From Streptomyces sp. SPB162 (lineage in GTDB: Bacteria; Actinomycetota; Actinomycetes; Streptomycetales; Streptomycetaceae), in assembly GCF_029504575.1 (NCBI RefSeq), contig NZ_JAQFII010000001.1, positions 6,021,001 to 6,085,000 of the forward strand: a stretch of DNA of 64,000 nt, in the 5' to 3' direction. The notes beneath the pieces were generated by a model, which was not told the DNA's origin, did not search any database, and saw nothing but the letters and a program-made list of their open reading frames with translations. The position numbers and the translations under genes are program-made. The number at the start of each line of letters is the position of its first letter. The stretch's first letter is position 1. Positions 54,234 to 62,956 of the stretch are shown piece after piece.

Positions 54234-54857
54234 ATGGCCCGACAGGAACGCGCGGAGGTCACCAGGGAGGCGATCCTTGACGGTGCGGCCAGGGCTTTCG
54301 ACGCCACGGGCTTCCGGGGGACGAGTCTGAACGACATCGTCAAGGAGGCGGGGGTGACGAAGGGCGCGCTCTACTTCCACTTCGCCTCGAAGGAAGCCCT
54401 GCGCGAGGCAATCGTCGCCGAGCAGTTCGCCGTGTGGAGCCCGTTCCAGAACGTTGAGCGACCCGGTGTGCAGACGGTGATCGACGTGCTCCACAGCATG
54501 GCGAAGAGCCTGCAGGAGAACGAACGGGTGCGCGCCGGGATCCGGTTGGTGATCGAACAGAGCACGCTGGGCGGCGCCAACCCCGCTCCGTACGTCACCT
54601 GGATCGACCTCTTCCGCAACTGCCTCGCGCAGGCGCAGGGCAGGGGGGACGTCAAGCCCGAGGTCGACGTGGACTCGGTCGCGCAGTTCGTCGTCGGGTG
54701 CTGGACGGGGCTCCAGCTCACGTCGGAGGTGCTCACCGGGCGGCAGGATCTGACCCGGCGTACCTCGGACATGTGGACGCTGCTGCTGCCGGCCCTCGTT
54801 CCACCGCGCCGGCTGCACCGCTTCCTGGCGGACGGCAGCCCCGCGGCTGCGTCCTGA
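54234..54857 (+). CDS. TetR-family regulator, gamma-butyrolactone-receptor-like
   Basis: 207 residues from ATG 54234 (GGAGG five bases upstream). N-terminal helix-turn-helix: MARQERAEVTREAILDGAAR, GFRGTSLNDIVKEAGVTKGA and LYFHFASKEALREAIVAEQF, the form seen in ArpA/ScbR/CprB receptors. The C-terminal ligand domain has NPAPYVTWIDLFRNCLAQAQ and the family Trp in FVVGCWTGLQLTSEVLTGRQ. Such proteins bind diffusible butyrolactones and control antibiotics and development. Probably represses itself through the ARE-like site about 100 bases upstream. No butyrolactone synthase gene is present here. Confidence 0.83.
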   Translation: MARQERAEVTREAILDGAARAFDATGFRGTSLNDIVKEAGVTKGALYFHFASKEALREAIVAEQFAVWSPFQNVERPGVQTVIDVLHSMAKSLQENERVRAGIRLVIEQSTLGGANPAPYVTWIDLFRNCLAQAQGRGDVKPEVDVDSVAQFVVGCWTGLQLTSEVLTGRQDLTRRTSDMWTLLLPALVPPRRLHRFLADGSPAAAS

Positions 54858-54876
54858 CGCGATGGATGGACAACGT

Positions 54877-54936
54877 CCTGAAGCGACATCCTGAGGCGAA
54901 GTTCCGAGGCGAAGTTCCGAGGCGGAGTTCTGAGGT
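54877..54936. repeat. 13-bp tandem repeat, about 4.5 copies
   Basis: CCGAGGCGAAGTT and close variants recur head to tail between the TetR and AIM24 genes. Non-coding. Confidence 0.65.
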
Positions 54937-54990
54937 GGTGGGGCGCCGGGGCCTTGGCGGACACGGCTCCGGCGGGCGAGGATGGCGATC

Positions 54991-55668
54991 ATGAACAGTG
55001 ACCTTTTCGCTCCCGAGAACATGACGAAGCCGGCCACCGAGCCCGGTATGACCCTGGAGAACGCCAAGTCCATCAAGTACGCCGTCAACGGCGAGTGTTA
55101 CGCCCGCCAGGGCGCGATGATCGCCTTCCGCGGCAACCTCCAGTTCGAGGTGAAGGGCCAGGGCGTCGGCAAGTTCCTCAAGCGCGCCTTCACCGGCGAG
55201 GGCCTGGCCCTGATGTCCGTGCGCGGCCAGGGCGAGGCGTGGTTCGCGCACGAGGCGGCCAACTGCTTCGTCATCAGCCTGGACCAGGGCGACGCCATCA
55301 CGATCAACGGCCGTAACGTGCTCTGCTTCGACACCACGCTCGAGTACGAGATCAAGGTCGTGAAGGGCGCGGGGATGGTCGGCGGCGGCCTCTTCAACAG
55401 CGTGTTCACCGGCCACGGCCGGCTGGGTGTGATCTGCGAGGGCAACCCCATCATCATCCCCGTCAGCCCGCAGTCGCCGGTCTACGTCGACACCGACGCG
55501 GTCGTCGGCTGGAGCGCCCACCTGGAGACCTCCGTGCACCGCTCGCAGAGCTTCGGCTCGATGCTGCGCGGCGGGTCCGGGGAAGCGGTGCAGCTCATGC
55601 TGCAGGGCGACGGGTTCGTCATCGTCCGGCCGAGCGAGGCCAAGCCCGTCCAGCCGGCCGCCCACTGA
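54991..55668 (+). CDS. AIM24 family protein
   Basis: 225 residues from ATG 54991. A beta-roll protein of the AIM24/TerD-associated type (DUF124): YAVNGECYARQGAMIAFRGN, GKFLKRAFTGEGLALMSVRG, GQGEAWFAHEAANCFVISLD, INGRNVLCFDTTLEYEIKVV and GGLFNSVFTGHGRLGVICEG. The eukaryotic namesake acts in mitochondrial cristae; the bacterial role is unknown. The ABC genes start immediately after, at 55670. Confidence 0.88.
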   Translation: MNSDLFAPENMTKPATEPGMTLENAKSIKYAVNGECYARQGAMIAFRGNLQFEVKGQGVGKFLKRAFTGEGLALMSVRGQGEAWFAHEAANCFVISLDQGDAITINGRNVLCFDTTLEYEIKVVKGAGMVGGGLFNSVFTGHGRLGVICEGNPIIIPVSPQSPVYVDTDAVVGWSAHLETSVHRSQSFGSMLRGGSGEAVQLMLQGDGFVIVRPSEAKPVQPAAH

Positions 55669-55669
55669 C

Positions 55670-56539
55670 ATGAGGCTGGAGGGCGTGGGCCGGCGCTACG
55701 GCTTCGGCGGTCCCTGGGTCCTGCGCGATGTGGACCTCCACGTGCCGCCGGGCACGCTGCTGCGCATCCAGGGCGCCAACGGCAGCGGGAAGTCGACGCT
55801 GCTGCGCATCCTCGCGGGCGTCGACCGGCCGTCCGCCGGGCGCATCACCGGCCGCCCGGCGACGGCGTACGTGCCCGAACGCTTCCCCCCGGCGCTGCCG
55901 TTCGACGCCCACGGCTACCTCGTCCACCTCGGCGCCGTCCACGGACTGCGCCGCGCCGCGGCCGCCGAGCGCGCGGGGGAGTGGCTGGAGCGGTTCGGGG
56001 CGGCCGGCCACGCCCGCACCCCGATGGACGAGTTGTCCAAGGGCACCGCGCAGAAGATCGCGGTCGTCCAGGCCCTGCTCGCGGAACCGCGGCTGCTGGT
56101 CCTGGACGAGGCGTGGACGGGTCTGGACGAGGCGGCCCGGACGGTCCTCGACGAGGCGGTGCGCGAGCGCGTCGCGGCGGGCGGCGCCGTCGTCTTCGTC
56201 GACCACGATCCGCGGCGGCTCGCGCACGAACCGGCCGCCGTCCACCGCTTCGCGGCCGGCCGGCTCACCGCCGTCGCCGCGTCGGACGGGGACACGGACG
56301 TCCCCCGGGTGGTCGTGGAGGCGTCGGGCCCCGGCGAACCACCCGCTCTCCCCGGCTCGGCCCGCCACCGGCCCGCCGGACCCGGACACGTCCGGATCAC
56401 CGTCCCGGCCCCCGAGTCCGACGCGGTGCTGCGCGCCCTGCTCACCGCGGAACCGCCCTGGCACGTCCGAGCCGTCCGGCCCGAGCCGGTCCCGGAAGCC
56501 GGCCCCGGCCCCGCCGAAACCCGGGGAGGCACCGGATGA
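55670..56539 (+). CDS. ABC transporter ATP-binding protein
   Basis: 289 residues. Walker A RIQGANGSGKSTLLRILAG, a short Q-loop region (ATAYVPERFPPALPFDAHGY), a degenerate signature ELSKGTAQKIAVVQALL (L-S-K-G-T for L-S-G-G-Q), Walker B RLLVLDEAWTGLDEAA and switch VVFVDHDPRRL. The C-terminal 80 residues are Pro/Ala-rich. It overlaps the next gene by ATGA and forms an export-type transporter with it. Substrate unknown. Confidence 0.85.
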   Translation: MRLEGVGRRYGFGGPWVLRDVDLHVPPGTLLRIQGANGSGKSTLLRILAGVDRPSAGRITGRPATAYVPERFPPALPFDAHGYLVHLGAVHGLRRAAAAERAGEWLERFGAAGHARTPMDELSKGTAQKIAVVQALLAEPRLLVLDEAWTGLDEAARTVLDEAVRERVAAGGAVVFVDHDPRRLAHEPAAVHRFAAGRLTAVAASDGDTDVPRVVVEASGPGEPPALPGSARHRPAGPGHVRITVPAPESDAVLRALLTAEPPWHVRAVRPEPVPEAGPGPAETRGGTG

Positions 56540-57201
56540 CCGCCCTCGTCCGCTACCAGGCCGCGCTGCTGGTCCGCTCCCAGCGGTGGCTGCCGCCCGT
56601 GCTGCTGTACGGCGTGATCATGGCCATCGGGGTGTCGTCGGGACAGCCGCTGCTCGACTCGCTGGCCTTCGCGGCCGCCGGAATGCCGCCCGTCGCCGCC
56701 TGGCTGGTGCGGGTGTGCGTCACCAACGAGCCGCCCGCCGCGCGCGCTTGCGCCGCCGCGGCGGCCGGACCGGGTCGGGTGCACCTGTCGAGCGTGCTGA
56801 CGGCGCTGTTCGCGGCCGGTCTCCTCGGCGCCGCCGGGGTGGCCGTCGTCGCGGTGATCAGCGACGCGCGCACCGCCGATCACCGGCACGCGGTCCCGCT
56901 CGGCCCGGCGATCACCGCCGGGCTGCTGGCCGCGCTCGTCTCCGCACTGCTCGGCACCGCGGTCGGCGCGCTCACCAATCCGCCGGTGCTGCGCCGTGCG
57001 GGCTGGGCGATCCCGGTCTCCGGGCTGAGTGCCCTGCTGGTGCTGGTCGTGGGCGGCTCGCCCGCCAACGCCGCCGTATCAGGGCTGGTCAGCGGCTCGC
57101 AGACCGGAGCGGTCGCGCTTCCGCTGCTGCCCCTGTGCCTCGCGGCGGCAGGGGCCGCCGCGGCGACCGCGGTCGCCTGCGCGCTCAGTTCACGCCGCTG
57201 A
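56536..57201 (+). CDS. ABC transporter membrane subunit
   Basis: 221 residues from ATG 56536, coupled to the ATPase by a 4-base overlap. About six membrane segments, including VLLYGVIMAIGVSSGQPLLD, LTALFAAGLLGAAGVAVVAV, AITAGLLAALVSALLGTAVG and LLPLCLAAAGAAAATAVACA. ABC-2-like topology without recognisable family motifs. It converges on the acyltransferase gene, whose 3' end overlaps its own by 17 bases. Confidence 0.78.
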   Translation: MTALVRYQAALLVRSQRWLPPVLLYGVIMAIGVSSGQPLLDSLAFAAAGMPPVAAWLVRVCVTNEPPAARACAAAAAGPGRVHLSSVLTALFAAGLLGAAGVAVVAVISDARTADHRHAVPLGPAITAGLLAALVSALLGTAVGALTNPPVLRRAGWAIPVSGLSALLVLVVGGSPANAAVSGLVSGSQTGAVALPLLPLCLAAAGAAAATAVACALSSRR

Positions 57202-58108
57202 CGCCCCGATCCTGCGGGCCGGGTCCGTGCCGGTCCTGCGGACCGCTCGGCGGCCCGGTGACCGCCCGCTGGGCCGCCCGTGCCAGCGAGCGGCGGTCGG
57301 GGTGGGCACCGGACGGGATCGGCGGCAGGACGGTGACCTCCGCGACGAGGCCGCGGGCGGCCGTCACCCGCAGCAGCGAGGCCAGCAGCGTGTCCTCGCC
57401 GACGAACGCGGCCGCCGTGGCCGGATCCGCGCCCTGGAGGCGGTACCGGATCAGTACCGGCTGCACCGCGACACCCGCGTCCAGCGCTGCCTGGAACACG
57501 GCGGGCCGGAAGCGGCCGTGCCGCCGGCCGCACCAGGTGCTGCCCTCGGGGAAGACCACGACCGGGCCGCCCGCGCGCAGCACCGAGGCGATCCGGGCGA
57601 CCGTGGCGGGCAGGGACCGCAGCCGGTCGCGTTCGATGAACAGGGTGCCGCCGCGGGACACCAGGGCGCCCAGCACGGGCCAGGACGCGACCTCGCTTTT
57701 CGCCAGCATCCGGGCCGGGCGGACGGCGGCGACCAGCGGGATGTCCAGCCAGGAGATGTGGTTGGCCACCACCAGCACACCGCCCGTGGGAAGGCGCCCC
57801 GCCGCACCGGACACCCGGATCCGGACCCGCACCCCGAAGGCGGCGGGCACCGCCCGCGCCCAGGCGCGGGTGAGCCGGCCCCGCAGCGCGGGACGGCAGC
57901 AGCGCACCAGCGGCGCCAGGGCGAGCCCGACAGCCACCACCGCGATCCCCGTCGCGCAGCGCGCCACCCGGCGGGGCAGGCCGACCTCCGCATGGGTCCC
58001 GGCCAGGCAGTGCCCGGGGGTGCAGGGCGCGCTCGGCAGCCAGTGCGGGACACCTGCCGGACGGCGCACCTCCGGCGCTGCGGGCGCCGGCCGCGTCAGG
58101 AGCCTCAT
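57185..58108 (-). CDS. 1-acyl-sn-glycerol-3-phosphate acyltransferase family (PlsC/OlsA-like)
   Basis: 307 residues from ATG 58108. A membrane helix (GIAVVAVGLALAPLVRCCRP) precedes the PlsC domain: VLVVANHISWLDIPLVAAVR (H-x4-D motif), VSRGGTLFIERDR and VVVFPEGSTWCGRRHGRFRP (F-P-E-G motif). It overlaps the upstream GNAT-like gene by ATGA. A PlsC enzyme coupled to a GNAT-like acyltransferase is the OlsB-OlsA layout of ornithine lipid synthesis, in which OlsA adds the second acyl chain. Confidence 0.85.
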   Translation of the reverse strand: MRLLTRPAPAAPEVRRPAGVPHWLPSAPCTPGHCLAGTHAEVGLPRRVARCATGIAVVAVGLALAPLVRCCRPALRGRLTRAWARAVPAAFGVRVRIRVSGAAGRLPTGGVLVVANHISWLDIPLVAAVRPARMLAKSEVASWPVLGALVSRGGTLFIERDRLRSLPATVARIASVLRAGGPVVVFPEGSTWCGRRHGRFRPAVFQAALDAGVAVQPVLIRYRLQGADPATAAAFVGEDTLLASLLRVTAARGLVAEVTVLPPIPSGAHPDRRSLARAAQRAVTGPPSGPQDRHGPGPQDRGVSGVN

Positions 58109-58908
58109 TGCGCGGGGGCGAGCGAGAGGAAGTGCCGCAGGTAGCGCGGGTCGGTCCGGCGCAGCGACAGCAGGACGTACAGGTCGGCGACGCCGAAGTC
58201 CGGGTCGTGGGCGGGTTCCCCGCAGATCCAGGCGCCGAGCCGCAGGTAGCCGCGCAGCAGCGGCGGGAGGGCGTTGCGGCCGCCGGGACGTGGACGTTCG
58301 ATGCCCGTCGGGTCCCAGGCGCGCAGCGGCCGCACCCGGTACTCCTCGGGCGACAGGTTGTGCGCCCGCACGGTGTCCCAGACCCCGGCGGCGGCCGTCC
58401 CGCCGTCGGCGAGGGGCACCGAGCAGCAGCCGGCCAGCCAGTTGTGGCCGGTGCGCACCAGGTAGCGGGCGATGCCCGCCCACATCAGGCTGATCACCGC
58501 TCCGTCGCGGTGGTCGGGGTGGACGCAGGACCGGCCGACCTCGACCAGGTCGCCGCGGATCGCCGCGTGCCGGGAGAGGTCGAACTCGCTCTCCGCGTAC
58601 AACCGGCCGGCCGCGGCGGCGCGCTCCGGCGGCAGCAGCCGGTAGGTGCCGACGACCGTGCCGGTGGTGTCCTCGCGGACGATGAGGTGGTCGCAGTGGG
58701 CGTCGAAGGCGTCGATGTCCCAGCCGGGTTCGGGGGAGTCGAGCAGCGCTCCCATCTCACCGGCGAACACCTGGTGGCGCAGGCGCTGCGCGGCCCGGAC
58801 GTCCGCCGCGTTCCGGGCCAGTGAGACGGAGTAGCGGGGGCACGCGGCGCCGGGAGAGGTGGGGGAGGGGTCGGGGACGGCGGTGGTGAAGGATTCCAGG
58901 GTCGTCAT
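58105..58908 (-). CDS. GNAT-fold N-acyltransferase (OlsB-like)
   Basis: 267 residues from ATG 58908; the ribosome site is weak. The acyltransferase_5 / autoinducer-synthase-like GNAT fold: AAQRLRHQVFAGEMGALLDS, FDAHCDHLIVREDTTGTVVG, TYRLLPPERAAAAGRLYAES, EFDLSRHAAIRGDLVEVGRS, CVHPDHRDGAVISLMWAGIA and LAGCCSVPLADGGTAAAG. OlsB links a 3-hydroxy fatty acid to ornithine. Together with the coupled PlsC gene this predicts ornithine lipid or a related aminolipid, though other N-acyl products are possible. Confidence 0.82.
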   Translation of the reverse strand: MTTLESFTTAVPDPSPTSPGAACPRYSVSLARNAADVRAAQRLRHQVFAGEMGALLDSPEPGWDIDAFDAHCDHLIVREDTTGTVVGTYRLLPPERAAAAGRLYAESEFDLSRHAAIRGDLVEVGRSCVHPDHRDGAVISLMWAGIARYLVRTGHNWLAGCCSVPLADGGTAAAGVWDTVRAHNLSPEEYRVRPLRAWDPTGIERPRPGGRNALPPLLRGYLRLGAWICGEPAHDPDFGVADLYVLLSLRRTDPRYLRHFLSLAPAQ

Positions 58909-59079
58909 GGGTACTTCATCGCCGCGCAGGCTGGACTTGACGTGGCCATTGCGAGGCGCCGTGATGTGAGGTGCCTGAAGCCTTGCCCGCCCGGGTCGAA
59001 CCACGCCACGGGCCGGGCCGCACAGCCCTTGCGGTACCAGGTGCTGCGCGGCCCGAGCCGCGAGATCACTCCTGCGGGC

Positions 59080-59484
59080 CTACTCCTGCGGAGCCAGCTT
59101 CAGGGAGATCGAGTTGATGCAGTAGCGCTGGTCGGTGGGTGTGCCGTAGCCCTCGCCCTCGAAGACGTGGCCGAGGTGGGAGCCGCACGTCGCACAGCGG
59201 ACCTCGGTGCGCACCGCGCCCATGCTGCGGTCCTCGATCAGTTCGACGGCCGCGGAGTCCGCCGGGTCGTAGAAGGACGGCCAGCCGCAGTGCGACTCGA
59301 ACTTCGTGTCCGAGCGGAAGAGCTCGGCGCCGCAGGCGCGGCAGGAGTAGACACCGGTGGTCTTGGTGTCGGTGTACTCGCCGACGAAGGGCCGCTCGGT
59401 GCCGGCCTCGCGCAGGACCGCGTACTCCTGCGGGGACAGCTCCTCGCGCCACTGCTCGTCGGTCTTCTCGACTTCGTACGGCAT
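59080..59484 (-). CDS. msrB: Peptide methionine-R-sulfoxide reductase
   Basis: 134 residues from ATG 59484. Repairs methionine-R-sulfoxide in proteins. Zinc cysteines in YSCRACGAELFRSDTKFESH and VRCATCGSHLGHVF; GWPSFYDP; catalytic Cys in RYCINSISLKL. LSPQEYAVLREAGTERPF is the conserved N-terminal part. The resolving cysteine used with thioredoxin is not obvious. It lies 11 bases downstream of murC, same strand, probably one transcript. Confidence 0.95.
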   Translation of the reverse strand: MPYEVEKTDEQWREELSPQEYAVLREAGTERPFVGEYTDTKTTGVYSCRACGAELFRSDTKFESHCGWPSFYDPADSAAVELIEDRSMGAVRTEVRCATCGSHLGHVFEGEGYGTPTDQRYCINSISLKLAPQE

Positions 59485-59495
59485 GCCGTTGCTCC

Positions 59496-60896
59496 TCAGT
59501 TCTGGCTCTCCAGGCGGGACAGGATGAGCGGACCGAGGTCGGTCACGTCGCCCGCGCCCATAGTGAGAACAAGGTCGCCGGGCTTGGCCATTCCGGCGAT
59601 CACGTCCGGGATCGCGTCCTTGCTGTGCTCGGCCGTCACGTCGGCGCCCGCGGCGGTGGCCGCGTCGATGATCAGGGTGCTGGTGACACCGGGGATCGGG
59701 TCCTCGCGGGCCGGGTAGATGTCCAGCACCACGGAGGCGTCGGCCAGCGCCAGCGCCTGCCCCATCTCGACGCCCAGCTCGCGGGTGCGGCTGAACAGGT
59801 GCGGCTGGAAGACCACCAGCACGCGGGAGCCCCCGGCCGCCCCCCTGATGGCCTCCAGGTCGGCGGTCATCTCGGTGGGGTGGTGGGCGTAGGAGTCGAT
59901 CACCTGGACACCGGCCGCCTCGCCCTTCAGCTGGAGACGGCGCCGGACACCGGTGTACTTGGCGAGCGCCGAGGCCAGGTTGCGCGCGGGGGTGCCGAGC
60001 GCGATGCCGGCGGCGAGCGCGGCCACCGCGTTGTGCGCGTAGTGCCGGCCGGGCACGGAGACGGTGAAGGTCAGCATCCGCCCGTCGAGCAGGACGGTGA
60101 CCTCGCTCGTCAGGCCCCGCTGATTGATCTTGGTGATGCGCAGGTCGGCGTCCGCGGACTCGCCGACGGTGACGATGTTCAGCTCGCCGATGTCGCGGAC
60201 CCGCGACGTCAGCTCGACGGCGCCCGCCTGGTCGGCGGAGATGACGAGCGTGCCGCCGGGACGGATCCGGCCCACGAACGTCTCGAAGGAGTCGTAGATC
60301 TCGTCCATCGACGCGTAGTTGGCGTGGTGGTCCAACTCGACGTTGAGGATGATCGCGACCTCGGGGGCGTACTTGTGGAAGCTGCGGTCGCTTTCGTCCG
60401 CCTCCGCGACGAAGATCTCGCCACCGCCGTGGTGGGCGTTGGAGCCCGGCGCGTCCAGGTCGCCGCCGATGGCGTACGACGGGTCCAGGCCGAGCGCGGA
60501 GAGGCTGACCGCGAGCATCGAGGTGGTGGTGGTCTTGCCGTGGGTGCCGGCCACCGCGATCGGGCGGGTGCCGTCCATCAGCGCGGCGAGCGCGTCGGAG
60601 CGGTGCACGACCGGGATGCCGCGCTCGGCGGCGGCGGCCAGCTCCGGGTTCTCCGCGCGGATGGCGCTGGAGACGACCACGCAGGTGGTGTCGGCGGCCA
60701 GGTGTCGGGCGTCGTGGCCGATGCGCACCGCGACCCCGAGGGCCCGCAGCGCCTCGGCCGTCTCGGAGTCCTTCGCGTCGCTGCCCGTGACCTGGGCGCC
60801 GCGCTGCGCGAGGATCTTGGCGATCCCCGACATTCCGGCTCCGCCGATGCCGATGAAGTGCGGTCGGTCCATCGTGGAGGGAATGGTGGGGCTCAT
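59496..60896 (-). CDS. murC: UDP-N-acetylmuramate-L-alanine ligase
   Basis: 466 residues from ATG 60896 (GGGAG eight bases upstream). Adds L-Ala to UDP-MurNAc in peptidoglycan synthesis. N-terminal HFIGIGGAGMSGIAKILAQR (nucleotide loop), VVSSAIRAENPELAAAAERG, ATP loop IAVAGTHGKTTTTSMLAVSL, IFVAEADESDRSFHKYAPEV, LNVELDHHANYASMDEI and the C-terminal VIDSYAHHPTEMTADLEAIR. It stands apart from the mur/fts cluster, as in S. coelicolor (recalled). Confidence 0.93.
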   Translation of the reverse strand: MSPTIPSTMDRPHFIGIGGAGMSGIAKILAQRGAQVTGSDAKDSETAEALRALGVAVRIGHDARHLAADTTCVVVSSAIRAENPELAAAAERGIPVVHRSDALAALMDGTRPIAVAGTHGKTTTTSMLAVSLSALGLDPSYAIGGDLDAPGSNAHHGGGEIFVAEADESDRSFHKYAPEVAIILNVELDHHANYASMDEIYDSFETFVGRIRPGGTLVISADQAGAVELTSRVRDIGELNIVTVGESADADLRITKINQRGLTSEVTVLLDGRMLTFTVSVPGRHYAHNAVAALAAGIALGTPARNLASALAKYTGVRRRLQLKGEAAGVQVIDSYAHHPTEMTADLEAIRGAAGGSRVLVVFQPHLFSRTRELGVEMGQALALADASVVLDIYPAREDPIPGVTSTLIIDAATAAGADVTAEHSKDAIPDVIAGMAKPGDLVLTMGAGDVTDLGPLILSRLESQN

Positions 60897-61001
60897 ACGT
60901 GGATCTCCCGGGACGTTGCGAACGGCTTGCCTGCGGTCCCGATTCTCGCACTTCCCGTCGCCCGCCCGGCGCAGCGCCGTCAGCACCGGAGACCCGTCCG
61001 C

Positions 61002-61637
61002 TCAGGAGGCCCGGATCAGGCCGCTGCTGAGGCCGGCGGCGATGGCGCCCGTGCGGCTTTCGACGTCCAGCTTGTCGTAGATGTGCACCAGGTGGGTCTT
61101 GACGGTGGCCTCGCTGATGAACAGCCGGCGGGAGATCTGCTTGTTGGCCAGCCCCTCGGCGAGCAGCTGCAGGATCTCGCCTTCGCGCGGCGACAGGGTG
61201 GGCCGCCCCGCGCGGACCCTTCCCAGCAGCCGGGCGGCGACCGGCGGCGCCAGGACGGTCTCGCCCCGCGCGGCGCAGCGGACGGCGGCGGCGACCTCCT
61301 CCGGAGGCGCGTCCTTGAGCAGATAGCCGGTGGCGCCCGCCTCGACGGCCGCCAGGATGTCGGCGTCGGTGCTGTACGTGGTCAGGATGAGGACGGCGGG
61401 CGGGTCCGGCAGCGCGGTGATCCGCCGGGTGGCCTCCACCCCGTGCATGCCCGCGCCCATCTGCAGATCCATCAGGACCACGTCGGGGCGCGGTACGGCC
61501 CCGTCGGCCAGCAGCCGCAGCGCCTCGGCGCCGTCGGCGGCCTCGCCGACCGCCTCCAGCTCCGGCAGGTCGTCGACCATGGCGTGCAGGCCGCGCCGTA
61601 CGACGGGGTGGTCGTCGACGATCAGGATGCGGATCAC
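61002..61637 (-). CDS. NarL/LuxR-type response regulator
   Basis: 211 residues. Receiver domain IRILIVDDHPVVRRGLHAMV with phosphorylation site DVVLMDLQMG, switch Thr in ILTTYS and Lys in YLLKDAPPEE. LuxR helix-turn-helix PTLSPREGEILQLLAEGLAN, KQISRRLFISEATVKTHLVH. Its start overlaps the kinase stop (ATGA), so kinase and regulator are made together. A likely target is the divergent FtsX-type permease gene. Confidence 0.92.
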   Translation of the reverse strand: MIRILIVDDHPVVRRGLHAMVDDLPELEAVGEAADGAEALRLLADGAVPRPDVVLMDLQMGAGMHGVEATRRITALPDPPAVLILTTYSTDADILAAVEAGATGYLLKDAPPEEVAAAVRCAARGETVLAPPVAARLLGRVRAGRPTLSPREGEILQLLAEGLANKQISRRLFISEATVKTHLVHIYDKLDVESRTGAIAAGLSSGLIRAS

Positions 61638-62956
61638 CGGTCCACCGCGACCAGCGCCGGCTGTGCGCCCGGCTCCGGCGCCGCCGCACCGGCCCCGGGC
61701 ACGGGCAGCGCCGCCGCGACGGCCGTGCCCTCGCCGGGCGCGGACTCGACGGTCAGGGTGCCGCCGAGCCCGGCGATGCGCTCGCGCATCCCGTGCAGCC
61801 CGAAGGAGACGCGCTCGCCGGCCGGAAGCCGCGGGGCGCCGGGGGCCCGCGGGGTGAAGCCGACCCCGTCGTCGTACACGTCCAGCGTCACCTGGCCGTC
61901 GAGGAAGGCCAGCGTCACCGCGGCGTTGCGGGCCCGCGCGTGCCGGGCGACGTTGGCCAGCGCCTCCTGGGTGAGCCGCAGCAGGGCGATCTCCACCTCG
62001 ATGGGCAGCGGGTACGGATCACCGTCCAGCCGGAAGACGAGCGCCGGGGCGGGGTCCTGGGACGCCTGCGGGCCGGATCCGAAACCGTCCGTGATGCGGC
62101 GCAGCGCCTCCGGCAGGGCGGCGTCCTGCAGGGCGGGCGGCGTGAGGTCCCGCACGAAGCGACGGGCCTCGGCGAGGTTCTCCGACGCCGTGTGTCCGGC
62201 CTCCTGGATCCGGGTCCGCGCTGTCCCCGCGCCCGCGCCGTCGGTCCGCAGCGCGCTGTCGGCTGCGCGGGCCAGCAGCACGATGCTGGAGAGCCCCTGG
62301 GCCAGCGTGTCGTGGATCTCCCGGGCGAGCCGCTGCCGCTCGGCGAGCACGCCCGCCTCGCGCTGGGAGGCCGCCAGTTCGTCCCGGGTCCTGGTCAACT
62401 CGTCGATCAGCCGCTGGCGCTGCCTGCCCTCGCGGTACAGTGCCGCGTACCCGAACGCGGTCAGCACGGCGACGGCCGCTCCGGCGCACGGCCCGATGAC
62501 CTTCGCGGCGGTGAGACCGCCCGGCCCCTGGGACTGCACGAAGACGATCAGCGCGGTCGCGGCGCCGACGGCGGGCAGCGACCAGCGCGGCGGCAGCACG
62601 TGCAGGTACAGGAAGAACAACGGGAAGGCGACGTAACTGACGTCGCGGTCCGCGAGCAGTAGACCGCTCCACAGGACGGTCACGGCCGCGAGCCAGCCCA
62701 GCACCCAGGACCGCGAGGGCTCCCGGCGCTCGCGCAGCACCCCCGCGCCGTAGACCAGCCCGAGCAGCAGGCCGGGCACCAGCAGCGCCACCGGTTCGCC
62801 GCCGAAGGCGACGGGACCGAGCGCCACGGCGAGCAGCACGAAGAAGGTGCCGTGCAGGGCCGCGCGCATCAGACGCAGTGCGGGGGTGTCCTCGGGCGCG
62901 GGGCGGTCCACGAAACGCCTCGGGGACAGGGATATGCCGGAGTTGCTCACATTCAC
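61634..62956 (-). CDS. Sensor histidine kinase (NarL-partner, HisKA_3 type)
   Basis: 440 residues from GTG 62956 (TTG 62959 and GTG 62950 are alternatives). Five or six membrane segments from LHGTFFVLLAVALGPVAFGG to VLTAFGYAALYREG without a large outside loop, so it senses a membrane-borne signal. The dimerisation helix has REIHDTLAQGLSSIVLLARA (phospho-His), and the ATPase domain has ALANVARHARARNAAVTL, VYDDGVGF and GLHGMRERIAGLGG. Typical of kinases paired with ABC transporters for peptide or cell-envelope stress. Confidence 0.9.
   Translation of the reverse strand: MNVSNSGISLSPRRFVDRPAPEDTPALRLMRAALHGTFFVLLAVALGPVAFGGEPVALLVPGLLLGLVYGAGVLRERREPSRSWVLGWLAAVTVLWSGLLLADRDVSYVAFPLFFLYLHVLPPRWSLPAVGAATALIVFVQSQGPGGLTAAKVIGPCAGAAVAVLTAFGYAALYREGRQRQRLIDELTRTRDELAASQREAGVLAERQRLAREIHDTLAQGLSSIVLLARAADSALRTDGAGAGTARTRIQEAGHTASENLAEARRFVRDLTPPALQDAALPEALRRITDGFGSGPQASQDPAPALVFRLDGDPYPLPIEVEIALLRLTQEALANVARHARARNAAVTLAFLDGQVTLDVYDDGVGFTPRAPGAPRLPAGERVSFGLHGMRERIAGLGGTLTVESAPGEGTAVAAALPVPGAGAAAPEPGAQPALVAVDR

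Noticed and set aside
59139..62636. 1165-codon plus-strand open frame over msrB, murC and the two-component genes
   Set aside because: It is antisense to four clearly conserved genes; only high GC keeps it open.
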